A stretch of DNA of 64,000 nt from assembly GCA_009193035.1 (NCBI GenBank), contig SWDT01000226.1:1-64000 (forward strand), read 5' to 3'. Below the pieces are notes generated by a model. That model ran no database searches and had not been told where the DNA came from. It was given only the letters and a program-made list of their open reading frames with translations. A program made the translations under genes and the position numbers. The DNA is from Halicephalobus mephisto. Taxonomy: Eukaryota; Nematoda; Chromadorea; Rhabditida; Panagrolaimidae. This document shows positions 23,463-33,859 of this stretch, one piece after another (the stretch's first letter is position 1; every line of letters begins with the position of its first letter).

Positions 23463-23973
23463 ATCCTAACAGATAACTGCTGATGCTTTTTTTCACATTG
23501 GTAGTTTCGTGTCCAGATCCGGACAAGTAGTAACTACTGTTCGATGAAGCTGAAGAAAGCTTCGGTCTTCGGCCGGGGGATATCGACCGTATGGCGTGAC
23601 TCAAGAGCGACGGATAAACTGCCAGATCTTGGAAACTGACCGATTTTGGTGGTTTTTTTGTTTTTTTTTCATACTGTAATTCCACAGAAGAAGGAAAATC
23701 TTTAATACAGTCATCTGGAGTCAAGAGAGTTCGATAACCTTTTTTCTGAAGTTTCTTTTCGGATACTGTATCGACAGAACGAGCACTTCTGAAGAAAAAC
23801 CGTTTTTTCTTCGTCAAAGAGGAATGACTGGTCGATGGAGTCTCAAAACTGGCACAGCTATCGGAGGACTGTCTGTTGAAAGAAGGAAAAAAAAGGCTCA
23901 ACGGAGATCTCCTGATCTTCCTCTCCAAAGCTGATTGGGGTCGATGAAGCGGGGAATATGCTTCATTCGACAT
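23463..23973 (-). CDS. candidate alternative first exon, Ser/Arg-rich N-terminus
   Basis: An open frame of 170 codons runs from the ATG at 23973 to a GTAAGT donor in phase 1 (GGA T|GTAAGT). It sits in a region otherwise full of tandem repeats and has normal coding composition. The protein is low-complexity, rich in Ser, Arg and Lys, with several RS/SP clusters (RSISPGRRPK, TPSTSHSSL) typical of disordered, phosphorylated tails. It is phase-compatible with the phosphatase exon at 14422 (T+TC gives Phe). With the cassette exon at 14814 it would give a TGA stop. It could therefore be a first exon that forces skipping of the cassette, or belong to another gene. Its donor lies within about 10 bp of the end of a foldback element at 23243-23454. 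Confidence 0.45.
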
Positions 23974-24019
23974 TTTTAGTACAGTAACACTGCAAACAGT
24001 GGTGTTATCAAAATGTTAA

Positions 24020-24420
24020 TTAGAAAAACATAAAGACCGCGAAATTTGGCAAAGTGAGACAAAAAACCAGATTTGGTGCCATTTTTGAATTTCTAAAAGA
24101 CCCGCGAAATTTGACAAAGTGAGACAAAAGACCAAATTTGGCGTCATTTTTAAATTTAAATTTTTAAAAATTTTAAAAGACCCGCGAAATTTGGCAAAGT
24201 GAGACAAAAGACCAAATTTAACGCCATTTTTAAATTTTTAGAAGATCCGCGAAATTTGGCAAAGTGAGACGAAAAACCAGATTTGGCGCCATTTTTGAAT
24301 TTAAATTTTAAAAAATTTTAAAAGACCCGCGAAATTTGGCAAAATGAAACGAAAGACCAAATTTGGCGCCATTTTTGAATTTTTAAAAATAATTAAAAAG
24401 ACTACATAATTAGCAAAAAG
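24020..24420. repeat. tandem array, ~62-nt unit (GACCCGCGAAATTTGGCAAAGTGAGAC)
   Basis: Six units of 60-70 nt: CCGCGAAATTTG(G/A)CAAAGTGAGAC followed by AAAAGACCAAATTTGGCGCCATTTTT. This is more GC-rich than other arrays here. Confidence 0.8.
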
Positions 24421-24600
24421 AGACATAAGACCAAATATGAGTTTTCGAGAATTTTTAAAAAATTAGAAAACCTTGTAATTAGTAAAAAAAGACAAAAACA
24501 AAATTAATTTTTTTTAAATTATTAAAAATTAAAATTTTTTTTAAATTATAAAAATTTATTTTTTTTAAATTATTAAAAATTGAAATTTTTTGAAACTCGC

Positions 24601-24883
24601 CTGTGAATTTTCTTTTTGGTTTTTTCGGGCCGAGACAACAACAACAAAGACATTTTAATATTTTTAATGTTTTAGAATTTTGAAATTTAGTATTTTTCCG
24701 ACGTAAGGTCCTGACTGGAATTTCGGGTTCTTCCACTACAGTAGACACACTAGGTTTACCAATATTCGAATGTCTGGACTTCAGACGAAAATTTTGTTGT
24801 TTCTGTTTCGACGAAGCCGCTAATCGTCGTCTTACTGTAGAATTCTGGGTCTTGTGTCTGACGGACCTGTGAGCTCCGAACAT
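24601..24883 (-). CDS. candidate alternative first exon with a cysteine cluster (possible palmitoylation)
   Basis: The frame opens at the ATG at 24883 (MFGAHRSVRHKTQ) and runs 94 codons to a non-canonical but plausible GC donor (ACAG|GCGAGT) in phase 1, the phase needed for the phosphatase body. Near its end it encodes KCLCCCCLGPKKPKRKF, five Cys within six residues followed by a basic run. That is the usual make-up of a palmitoylated membrane anchor. Since the phosphatase has no transmembrane segment, this exon could supply membrane attachment. Assignment to the phosphatase rests only on strand, phase and position. Confidence 0.42.
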
Positions 24884-25059
24884 TTTTGAATTCAAAATCG
24901 AATACGGACTAGATGTAAAAAAGGAAAATTCCGAATATTTTTTTTTGTTTATATGAAGCAGAACTTTCTTGTTTGAGAATCACCAGATGGCGCCAAATTT
25001 GGTTTTTCACGGACAATGAACATAAACAGTTATTAAAAATTAAGAACAAAGAAAAATCA

Positions 25060-25780
25060 AAATTTGAATGAAAAATAATGTTTAATTCACTTCTGGGTCT
25101 TGGGAAGAAAGTTCACAACACGATTAAAAAAGAAATAAAGTTTATTAATATGTTTAAAAGTTATTTTTTCGAAATTCTAAATTTTAAAAAAATAAAATTT
25201 GAATTTGAAAAAGTATTTAATTCACTTCTGGGTCTTGGGAAGAAAGTTCACAACACGATTAAAAAAGAAATAATGTTTATTAATATGTTTAAAATTGTTT
25301 TTCGAAATTCTAAATTTAAAAAAAATAAAATTTGAATTTAAAAAAGTATTCAATTCATATTTGGATCTTAACATGAAAGTTCAAAATACAGTAAAAAAAG
25401 AAATAATTTTTATTAATGTTTAAAAGTTATTTTTTCAAAATTCTAAATTTAAAAAAAATAAAATTTGAATTTAAAAAAGTATTCAATTCATATTTGGATC
25501 TTAACATGAAAGTTTAAAATACAGTAAAAAAAGAAATAATTTTTATTAATATGTTTAAAATTATTTTTTCAAAATTCTAAATTTAAAAAAAATAAAATTT
25601 GAATTTAAAAAAATATTTAATTCACTTCTGGGTCTTGGAAAGAAAGTTCACAATACGATTAAAAAAATTATTTTTATTAATATGTTTAAAATTATTTTTT
25701 CAAAATTCTAAATTAAAAAAATTTAATTTACTTCTGGGTCTTGGAAAGAAAATTCATAACAAGGCAGAGCACTCAGAACA
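25060..25780. repeat. tandem array, ~130-nt unit (TTCACTTCTGGGTCTTGG)
   Basis: Six units begin (A)ATTCA(C/T)(T)TCTGGGTCTTGG(G/A)AAGAAAGTTCACAA or the variant CATATTTGGATCTTAACATG. Open frames across it come from the repeat and are not evidence of a gene. Confidence 0.8.
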
Positions 25781-26106
25781 GCTTCGTTGGTTATTTATTA
25801 AAAATTAATTTTTTTTAATCTATTATTTTTTATAAAAAATTAAAACATTTAAATAATTCTTAGGTCTTGACACGGAAGTTTTTAAAAAATATAAAATATC
25901 AAAAAAACTTGATTTTTAATAAATAAATTTTTTTCGAAAATATTTATTTTTATAAAAAAATTAACATTTTTGACCTGATGTGGTATAGACCCCCTCTAGC
26001 AGCAAAGTAGGCATTACTTTTTGTAATTTTTTATATAATGATATTTCTTATATGTTGGATTGGGCATTCCGTCATTAGTGGGAAGCGCAACTGATAGGGA
26101 GCACTC

Positions 26107-26587
26107 GGTCCCGAACGGATTGCTTAAGCACCAACAAAGGGCATTTGGTCCCGAACGGATTCCTTCAATATCGACAAGAAAGTGCTTGGTCCCGAACGAA
26201 TTCCCTTAGAACTAACAAGAAAGTGCTTGGTCCCGAACGGATTGCATTAGCATCAATAGGGAACGTTTGGTCCCAAACAGATTTCCTTAATATCGACAAG
26301 GAACGTTTGGTTCCAAACGGATTCCTTCAATATTGACAAAAAAGTGCTTGGTCCCGAACAGATTTCCTTAATATCGACAAAAAAGTGCTTGGTCCCGAAC
26401 AGATTTTCTTAATATCGACAAAAAAGTGCTTGGTCCCGAACATATTTCCTTAATATCGACAAGGAACGCTTGGTCCCAAACGGATTTCCTTAATATCGAC
26501 AAAGAAGTGCTTGGTCCCGAACATATTTCCTTAATATCGATAAGGGAACGCTTGGTCCCGAACGGATTCCTTTAGCACCGACAAGGT
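26107..26587. repeat. minisatellite, 12 units of 40-41 nt (GGTCCCGAACGGATTCCTT)
   Basis: Twelve head-to-tail units of GGTCCCGAACGGATT(T)CCTTAATATCGACAAGGAACGCTT, with variation concentrated in the last third of the unit. It lies in the long phosphatase intron. Confidence 0.85.
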
Positions 26588-26589
26588 AA

Positions 26590-27345
26590 CATAAAATTCC
26601 TCTTGGCGGGAATTAATACGTTTGTTGCGTGTATCTAGTTTGATACAGATTTTGCATTATGCCTTAGGCATCTATTAGATAAACCTTTTCTACGATATCT
26701 ACCTTTCTCATCGTTACGCGGGTCATTTGGAATGACAAATCCAACATTATAATAAACAACAATAAAAAATTTAATCCTAAAATTGAGGGGATTTGCTGCG
26801 GTTCTACGGGGGACTTTCGTGGTAAAAGTTCGGTTTAGTTCCATATCGTGGATTTTAGTGTTAAAGGTTAAAACTTTCCCGTAATCAAGGATATGGTTTG
26901 TGAACTGCCGTAGGGCTTGCGGGGATTGCGCCGAGTGGCTAGTGTAGATGTTTAGGATCTTGTCCTAGTGCCTGAGGGTTATTACCTGTACAACCAGGCT
27001 TTGGACTGCCCCATAGTGGTGAACCTTCCCCCTTTATTAGGTACCCATTGCCTACCGTATTTGGTAATCTCTGGATTGAGCAAGTAAGGGATGTCTATGG
27101 TTTAAAACCCCAACTTTACAAATGACCAATGACGCTCACTGCCACTGAGCCCCAACCGCGCTTTGTGGATTCTAGTGTCCATGTAAAATTTTCCAAAGTG
27201 CAAAAAGCAATTCGAAAAACTTGTAATAGACCCAGAAGGAAAATTGGAGCCGTGGGGCTCGGCATCAGAACAATTGGTTTCCGTTTTTGTCAGGAAGACG
27301 ACGTCGACAATTTGTTTCCGAACGTCAGTCAGCCGGAATGATTTT
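26590..27345. other. non-repetitive island, possible tRNA-derived SINE head near 26930
   Basis: This is more GC-rich than its surroundings. Near 26935 GAGTGGCTAGTGTAGATG resembles a pol III A box, and about 45 nt later GGGTTATTACC is a weak B-box match. A 70-codon ATG frame (27129-27341, plus) and an overlapping minus frame are both open, so neither is convincing. A degraded SINE or other retroelement is the most likely content. Confidence 0.3.
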
Positions 27346-27419
27346 TGTTTTTTTGAGTCCAATAATGGGATTCGAAAAAGTAAATTGAACTTTAGTTGCA
27401 TTTTTTATAAAAAATTAAA

Positions 27420-28030
27420 TTCGTTTTAGGACCATTGTGAAAATGTCAAAATCTCGAGTTTCATATGTTCGTGGCGGGACCAAGGATCAATTTCGATGAA
27501 ATACCCCTTAGGAAACAAAAAATAATCTAAATTTTTTCAAAGTTGTGGATTTCAAATTTTCGTGGTAAGATCTAAAATTTCGTTAAATTAATTTTAAAAA
27601 AAATAAATAATTTCAAATTTTCGTGGTAAGATCTAAAATTTCGTTAAATTAATTTTTAAAAAAATAAATAATTTCGAATTTTCGTGGTAAGATCTAAAAT
27701 TTCGTTAAATTAATTTTTAAAAAAAATAAATTTTTTGAAAATAAATAATTTCGAAAATTTTCTTCGAAAACATAAATTTCGATTTTTCGCGGTAAGATCT
27801 AAAATTTCGTTAAATTAACTTTTTAAAAAAATAAATTCTTTAAAAATAAAAAAATGTAAATTTTTTGAAAATAAATAATTCCGAATTTTCGTGGTGAGAT
27901 CTAAAATTTCGTTAAATTAACTTTTTTAAAAAAATAAATTTTTTGAAAATAAAAAAAAATAAATTCTTTAAAAATTAAAAAAATTAAATTTTTTAAAAAT
28001 AAATAATTTCGAAAATTTTCCCTTTAGGAC
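27420..28030. repeat. tandem array, AATTTTCGTGGTAAGATCTAAAATTTCG units
   Basis: Six or seven units of 60-120 nt share ATTTTCG(T/C)GGTAAGATCTAAAATTTCGTTAAATTAA. Confidence 0.75.
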
Positions 28031-28199
28031 CATATTTGTCAAATTTCGTAACAGGACCAATAATTTGATAACAATAATGTTTTTCACGAGATAAAAAAGT
28101 AAAAAATAAATAATTCAAAAAAATGTTTTAAGTCCGATGATTGGGAAATTTTTCTTCAAGATCATGCATTTCAAATTTTCGCGGTTTAACAAACATACT

Positions 28200-28745
28200 C
28201 CAAAAAATTTTTAAATTACAAATTATTTCAAAAAAAAGTTGGATTTAAAAAAATTATTTTCTTTCAAAATTAACTAATTCTAAAAAAAATAATTTTTTAA
28301 ATTAACAAATTCCAAAAAAAGTTATTTTTTAAATTTTCTTTTTGAGACCATTTTTTCCAAACTTTCGTGACAGGACCAAAAATTTATTCCAAAAAATTAT
28401 TTTCTTTCAAAATTAACGAATTCCAAAAAAAGTTATTTTTTAAATTAACAAATTCCAAAAAAAAATAGTTTTTTAAATTTTCTCTTTGAGACCATTTTTT
28501 CCAAACTTTCGTGACAAGACCAAAAATTTATTCAAAAAAATTATTTTCTTTCAAAATTAACTAATTCTAAAAAAAGTTATTTTTTAAATTAACAAATTCC
28601 AAAAAAAAATAGTTTTTTAAATTTTCTTTTTGAGACCATTTTTTCCAAACTTTCGTGACAGGACCAAAAATTTATTTAAAAAAATTATTTTCTTTCAAAA
28701 TTAACTAATTCCAAAAAAAGTTATTTTTTAAATTTTTTTCAAGAC
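28200..28745. repeat. tandem array, ~124-nt unit (TTTTTGAGACCATTTTTTCC)
   Basis: About four units contain TTGAGACCATTTTTTCCAAACTTTCGTGAC(A)(G)GACCAAAAATTTATT, then ATTATTTTCTTTCAAAATTAAC and AATTCCAAAAAAAGTT. Confidence 0.75.
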
Positions 28746-29199
28746 CAAAAACCTCAGAATGACCTCAGCTAAGCCTACAAGTTACATTCTTCTCCAAAAT
28801 TCGACATGTCCATCAAAAAAAGAAATCTGCCGCTCTATCTACGACGTCACAAAAATAGAAAGACAAAAATGTCGACGACAATCTTGTCCGAAAAATTTTG
28901 AACTTTAAAATATTTATAAAAATAAAAATAAAAAAAAATAAAAATAATATTTTTATTTATATTTACAAAAAAACGTCATTAATCCACCAAGACTAAAGAT
29001 GTCCATGTTCATTTCGAAAGACTCATTAGTGGTTTTTTGGATTCAGAAAAGCCGAAATATTGTCTTCAAATTTGGTGAAAAAAAAGAAGATCGAATTTGG
29101 CGGAAAATTGGATCCAGACATGACTTTGAATTCAATTTAATAAAAAAGAAAAAATAATAAAAAAATTAAATACGTAATTCATTTTCAAAATTCAAAATA

Positions 29200-30440
29200 A
29201 AAAAATTTATTTTTAAAATTCCAAGAAATTGTTTCAAAAAGAATTTCAAAAATTTCCAGTTGAGACCTAAAATGTAAGAATTTTATGTTTATATAATTCT
29301 AAAAAGTTTTAAAATCATAAAAATTAAAGAAATTTATTTGTAAAATTCCAAAAAATTGTTTCAAAAAAAATTTCAAAATTTTCCAGTTGAGACTGAAAAA
29401 AGTAAAATTAAAAATTCATAGTTTTAGAAAAATGTAAAAAATTTTTTCAACATGAATTTTACAATTTTCCAGTTGAGACTGAAAAAAGTAAAACTGAAAA
29501 TTCATAGTTTTAGAAAAATTAAAAAAATTTTTTCAACATGAATTTTACAATTTTCCAATTGAGACTGAAAAAAGTAAAATTGAAAATTCATCATTTTAGA
29601 AAAATTTTAAAAATTATTTTAAAAAAAATTTCAAAATTTTCCAATTGAGACTGAAAAAAGTAAAACTGAAAATTCATAGTTTTAGAAAAATTTTAAAAAC
29701 GTTAAAATTCCGAATTTTATTATAAAATCAGAAGAATGTTACAAAAACTTCAAAAACTGTGTCAACATGAATTTCTCTAGTTTTCCAGTTGAAACTCAAA
29801 AGTGTAAAATTGAGAGTTCATAAAGTTCTAAAGAGTTCCGAAACATCGAGAACATTTCAAATTTTATCACAAAAAAAGAAAAACTTTCGTTCTAAAAATT
29901 TTCTCAACGTGAATTTTTTTAGTTTTCTAATTGAGACCCAAAAAGTCTAAAATTAAAAGTTTATAAAACTTTAAAAAGTTTCTAAAGAATTAAAAAAATT
30001 CTGAATTTTATTATTATAAAAATGAAAAAATTGTGTTTTAAATTTCCTTAATAAAAATATTTATAGCTTTCTATTTGAGACCCAAAAAGTCTAAAATTAA
30101 AAGTTTATAAAATTTTAAAAAGTTTCTAAAGAATCAAGGAGATTCTGAATTTTATTATTATAAAAATGAAAAAATTGCGTTTTAAATTTCCTTAATAAAA
30201 ATATTTATAGCTTTCTATTTGAGACCAAAAAGTCTAAAATTAAAAGTTTATAAAATTTTAAAAAGTTTCTAAAGAATTTAGAAAATTCTGAATTTTGTTA
30301 TTATAAAAATAAAAAAATTATGTTTTAAATTTGTTTAATAAAAATATTTATAGCTTTCTATTTGAGACCAAAAAGTCTAAAATTAAAAGTTTATAAAATT
30401 TTAAAAAGTTTCTAAAGAATCAAGAAAATCTTCAAAAATC
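29200..30440. repeat. two successive tandem arrays with TTTCCAGTTGAGACC / TTTCTATTTGAGACC cores
   Basis: About 29200-29950 has ~95-120-nt units with TTTTCCA(G/A)TTGAGACTGAAAAAAGTAAAA. About 29950-30420 has four ~125-nt units with AGCTTTCTATTTGAGACC(C)AAAAAGTCTAAAATTAAAAG. The two look like successive expansions of one ancestor. Confidence 0.7.
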
Positions 30441-30703
30441 ACAAAATCTTCTTTGATATTCTGTGATCTTATTTCGGAACTGTAACGAAAAACAGAAAAT
30501 GAACTTCTTTGTTCAAATCTCTTCGAGACCACTTCCTGTTTCGACCAAAATCACATTTTTCGTGGAGTTATTTGTTCCCTAGGGAGTCGTTGACAGCTTC
30601 TAAGGAATATGTCCAAAAAAGGAATTCCAAAAAATATCAGACCATTGTGAAAAAAAATAAAACAATATTTTTTATTTTTAAAATAATTTAAAAAAAAACT
30701 TAC

Positions 30704-31811
30704 TTCTTATGCGATGTTGGAGTTTTTTCAACTGAGCTTCTTCTTTTTCTCTGAAAAAATAAAATCAAGAACAATAAAATTTAAAAAAAAATAATTTTTT
30801 AAAAGAAAAATAATTTTAAAAAATGATTTTTTTTAAAAGAAAAATAATTTTTAAAAAATGATTTTTTTAAAAGAAAAATGATTTTTTTAAAAGAAAAATG
30901 ATTTTTAAAAAAAAGGATCATATTACTGTGGAAAACGGTTATGAATTTTTTTTTGAAAAATCGTCTAGATGTGGATTTTTACAATTTTTCAAGAATTTCG
31001 GAATTTGAAGTTTTAAATTTTCCGAAAATTTTTCAAACATTTCAGGACATTTCATTAAATTCTGAAAATCTAAAAAATTTTAAGTTTTTATAAACTGTCA
31101 ATTTGATAAAAATTCAAACTAAAAACTAAATTTTTTAAGAAAAAATATAAAAATCATTAATTTTAGAAAAAATATAAAAATTAATAATTTTTAAAAAATG
31201 TAAAAATCATTAATTTTAAAAAAAATATAAAAATCATTAATTTAAAAAAAAATATAAAAATCATTAATTTTTTTAAAATATAAAAGTTATTAATTTTAAA
31301 AAAATGTAAAAATCATTAATTTTAGAAAAAATATAAAAATTATAAATTTAAAAAAAAATATAAAAATTATTAATTTTTTAAAAATATAAAAATTATTAAT
31401 TTTGAAGAAATTTTTGAAGACTATTTAGAATTTTGTAAGATGTAAAGTTACGTACAGCCTCATGTCCAATCCGTAGAGCATGGATCTCAATCCGGGCTGA
31501 GTCTGAGTCTTCTTCGGCTTCAGGTGTTCGGGGACATCAGGGGTCGGGACATTGACCCCTTTCCAGAGATTTTCGTTCAAACTAGTGGCTCTGTTTTTCC
31601 TTTGAATATTTCCGGAGCCGTTGGATGTCCTTCTGACCATGACGGATTTCGACGAATTTCTGGATTTTGCTCTGTCCAGATCGGGCATCTTGTCTTCGTC
31701 GCTGAACATGAACGGCTTCAAGGTGTCTTTCGTGATCCCTCCGGCGGCTACAGTAGCCATGGAAGCCGTTAACGAATTTCTCGAAGAACTCTGACCAGAA
31801 GGTGGATCCAT
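30704..31811 (-). CDS. candidate distal first and second exons of the phosphatase gene
   Basis: Exon 31811-31456 starts with ATG (MDPPSGQSSSRNSLTAS) and encodes a Ser/Lys-rich, probably disordered segment ending LYGLDMR. The donor GTACGT in phase 2 joins the small exon 30750-30704 (acceptor TTTTTTCAG), which reads EKEEAQLKKLQHRIR, a likely coiled coil. It leaves in phase 1 through a GTAAGT donor. Phase 1 again fits the phosphatase exons at 14814 and 14422, so this would be the most distal promoter of a 28-kb gene. An alternative is a separate gene whose later exons I did not recognise. A phase-0 donor (TAC|GTAACT) also exists but would put the small exon in a less sensible frame. Confidence 0.45.
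30770..31410. repeat. A/T simple repeats flanking the small exon
   Basis: TTTTTTAAAAGAAAAATGA units (30770-30910) and TATAAAAATCATTAATTTTAAAAAA units of about 27 nt (31130-31400). No gene was seen. Confidence 0.65.
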
Positions 31812-32059
31812 CTTAAAAATGAAAAATAATTAGACTAAATTAAAGGATATCGTCATAGAATCAAGACGTCGTAAGTCCTTATTCGTTAAAAAGACGCTTC
31901 AACGTTAAAAAAAGGAACACATTCCTTACAACCTCGGAATTTACTAGAAAAAGGAAACACGGACGATCTCATGCCGATGGATATATGATTTGAAACAAAT
32001 AGGAACCGACAGTATTAATAAACTCCAAAATGACCAATCAACAAAATTTTTTAAATTGT

Positions 32060-32530
32060 TTTCTGTCCTCTTTTGTTTCTGTTGTGGACGTATAATCCCC
32101 ATGACCGGGGATATTCAGAATACCGAAGATTTAACAGTCCCTTCTCTCCACTGAGGAGTACAAAAAGGAACACTTCGGTGTATCGGGGTGGCCTCCCTGA
32201 GTGTAGCTCTGATACTTAGTAATATTGTTCCTATTTTGTATTCTGTCTCATTCTAAAGATATAAGAGTTACTAAACTTTATGTGATGAGCAACATACCAA
32301 GATTCCTGAGCTTTTCGTGACGAAATGTTACACATGAGTTACTGTTGTGGACGTATAGTCCCCACGATCAGAGATATTCAGAACACCGAAGATTTAACAG
32401 TCCCTGCTCTCCACGGAGGAGTACAAAAAGGAACACTTCGATTAATTCGGACTCCCCCGGGTGTAGCTCTGATACTTAGTAATATTTGTTCCTATTTTGT
32501 ATTCTGTTTCATTCGAAGTAAAAGACATAA
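32060..32530 (+). repeat. dimeric dispersed repeat, left copy
   Basis: Two direct repeats of about 175 nt begin (C)TGTTGTGGACGTATA(A/G)TCCCC and end CCTATTTTGTATTCTGT(C/T)TCATTC. An 80-90-nt spacer containing GTGATGAGCAACATACC separates them. The same dimer with its spacer recurs in reverse orientation at about 51075-51505. Confidence 0.75.
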
Positions 32531-32601
32531 CAGTTTCTTATGAAACCGATTGAAAAGGAAATAAATAAAAAATTAGATTACAATCAAGACCAAAGAAAAT
32601 C

Positions 32602-32697
32602 ATGTCCGACAGCTCTCCCAAGACTACTCGAGATCCCAAGGCAGAGGGTACTTCAGAACGACTCTCATTTCCTCATAAAAAAGCGAAAACTCGACAG
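32602..32697 (+). CDS. orphan coding exon, possible first exon of an unrecognised gene
   Basis: A 32-codon frame from an ATG (MSDSSPKTTRDPKAEGTSER) has good codon composition and ends at CAG|GTAATC in phase 0. A candidate second exon at 34849-34874 (TTTGCAG|CTG TTG TTT GAT CGA TCG CCG CAA AG|GTGAAA) continues the frame as LLFDRSPQ. I could not find a convincing third exon before 36 kb. The peptide is hydrophilic and I do not recognise it. It could be a real gene with AT-rich introns or a relic. Confidence 0.33.
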
Positions 32698-33089
32698 GTA
32701 ATCAAAGAACAAAAGTAAATACACAATTTTTGACGCAAAAACTAAAAATTTTTCTTGAAAATATTTTTTGCATAATATTCAAAAATTTGCAATTTTAACA
32801 AGTTTATAAATAAAAATTAGAAATAGAGTAAAAATCTCAAGTGGAATGCGGGGTCGTGAGAAAGTTGAAGATCGGAATTTATTTTGGATCAAACAAATCA
32901 GGAAATGAAAACTTCAAAAAACATGGTTAAAAATTCGGTCAAAATACATAAAAAATAAAAAACATGTGCAGTCAAGATTTTAAAAAATTAAAAAAGTGGT
33001 CCTTTCCGATTACACGACTACATTTTCTTGAAGAAATTATTTTTCATTATTTTTTAAATTAATACTCTTTTTTAATAAAGCATATAAAT

Positions 33090-33690
33090 TGCTACTTATG
33101 TGATCGGAACAGCAATGACGTCACTGATCCAGAGAAACGGTTAACAGTCTTAAAAAAGATTTATCGATTTTGTTGTTTTTTTTATTTTATAATTTGTTTA
33201 TAATAATGGTTTAATTACCCAAGTTTGAGGTTTGGAATAAATCGAAGACACCTTTTTGAACAATATTTAATGAAAATAAGTTAGTTAAATATCTGAAAAT
33301 AGTTGAAAGTAGAGTATATGTGATCGGAACGGCGATAACACCACCGATCCAGAAAGACGGTTAACAGTTTTAAAAAAAACAACACGATCGATTTTGTTGT
33401 TTTTTATTTTATAACTTGTTTATAATAGTGGTTTAATTACCCAAGTTTGAGGTTCGGAATAAATCGAAGATATCTTTTTGAACAATATTTAATGAAAATA
33501 AGTTAGTTAAATAGTTGAAAATAGTTGAAAATAGGGTATATTTGATCGGAACGGCGATAACGTCACTGATCCAGAGAAACAATTAACAATTTTAATAAAA
33601 ATTCATCGATCGTGTTGTTTTTGTATTTTATAACTTGTTTATAATAATGGTTTAATTGTCCAAGTTTGAGGTTCGGAATAAAGCAACTAC
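33090..33690. repeat. three tandem copies of a ~220-nt unit (GTGATCGGAACGGCGATAACG)
   Basis: Units include TGATCGGAAC(A/G)GC(A/G)AT(A/G)AC, a CGATCG(A/T)(G)TTTTGTTGTTTTT segment and GGTTTAATTACCCAAGTTTGAGGTTCGGAATAA. A stray match to the last segment occurs near 41145. The minus frame across the third copy is repeat-derived. Confidence 0.75.
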
Positions 33691-33859
33691 GAGACAGCAT
33701 TTCGAACATTATGTGTGAAAAACAAACTTTTGGGCTTAGGAATTTATGCACAGTGATAACATTACTATCTAAGAATTGGATAAAGTGATTTATATGCGTT
33801 TCAATAAGAAAAATCAAATGTTTTTTAATCCTTTCAATAAAGGATCTCATCTGCAGTTA

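Noticed and set aside
25078..25808. Open frames of 70-85 residues on the plus strand
   Set aside because: They are the tandem repeat unit read through; the same peptide recurs with the repeat.
26145..26336. Plus-strand frame of repeated LVPNGFLQYRQ-type peptide
   Set aside because: Translation of the 41-nt minisatellite; frame survives only because indels in this part are multiples of three.
33563..33850. 95-residue minus-strand frame
   Set aside because: Overlaps the third copy of the 220-nt repeat; no conservation in the other copies.
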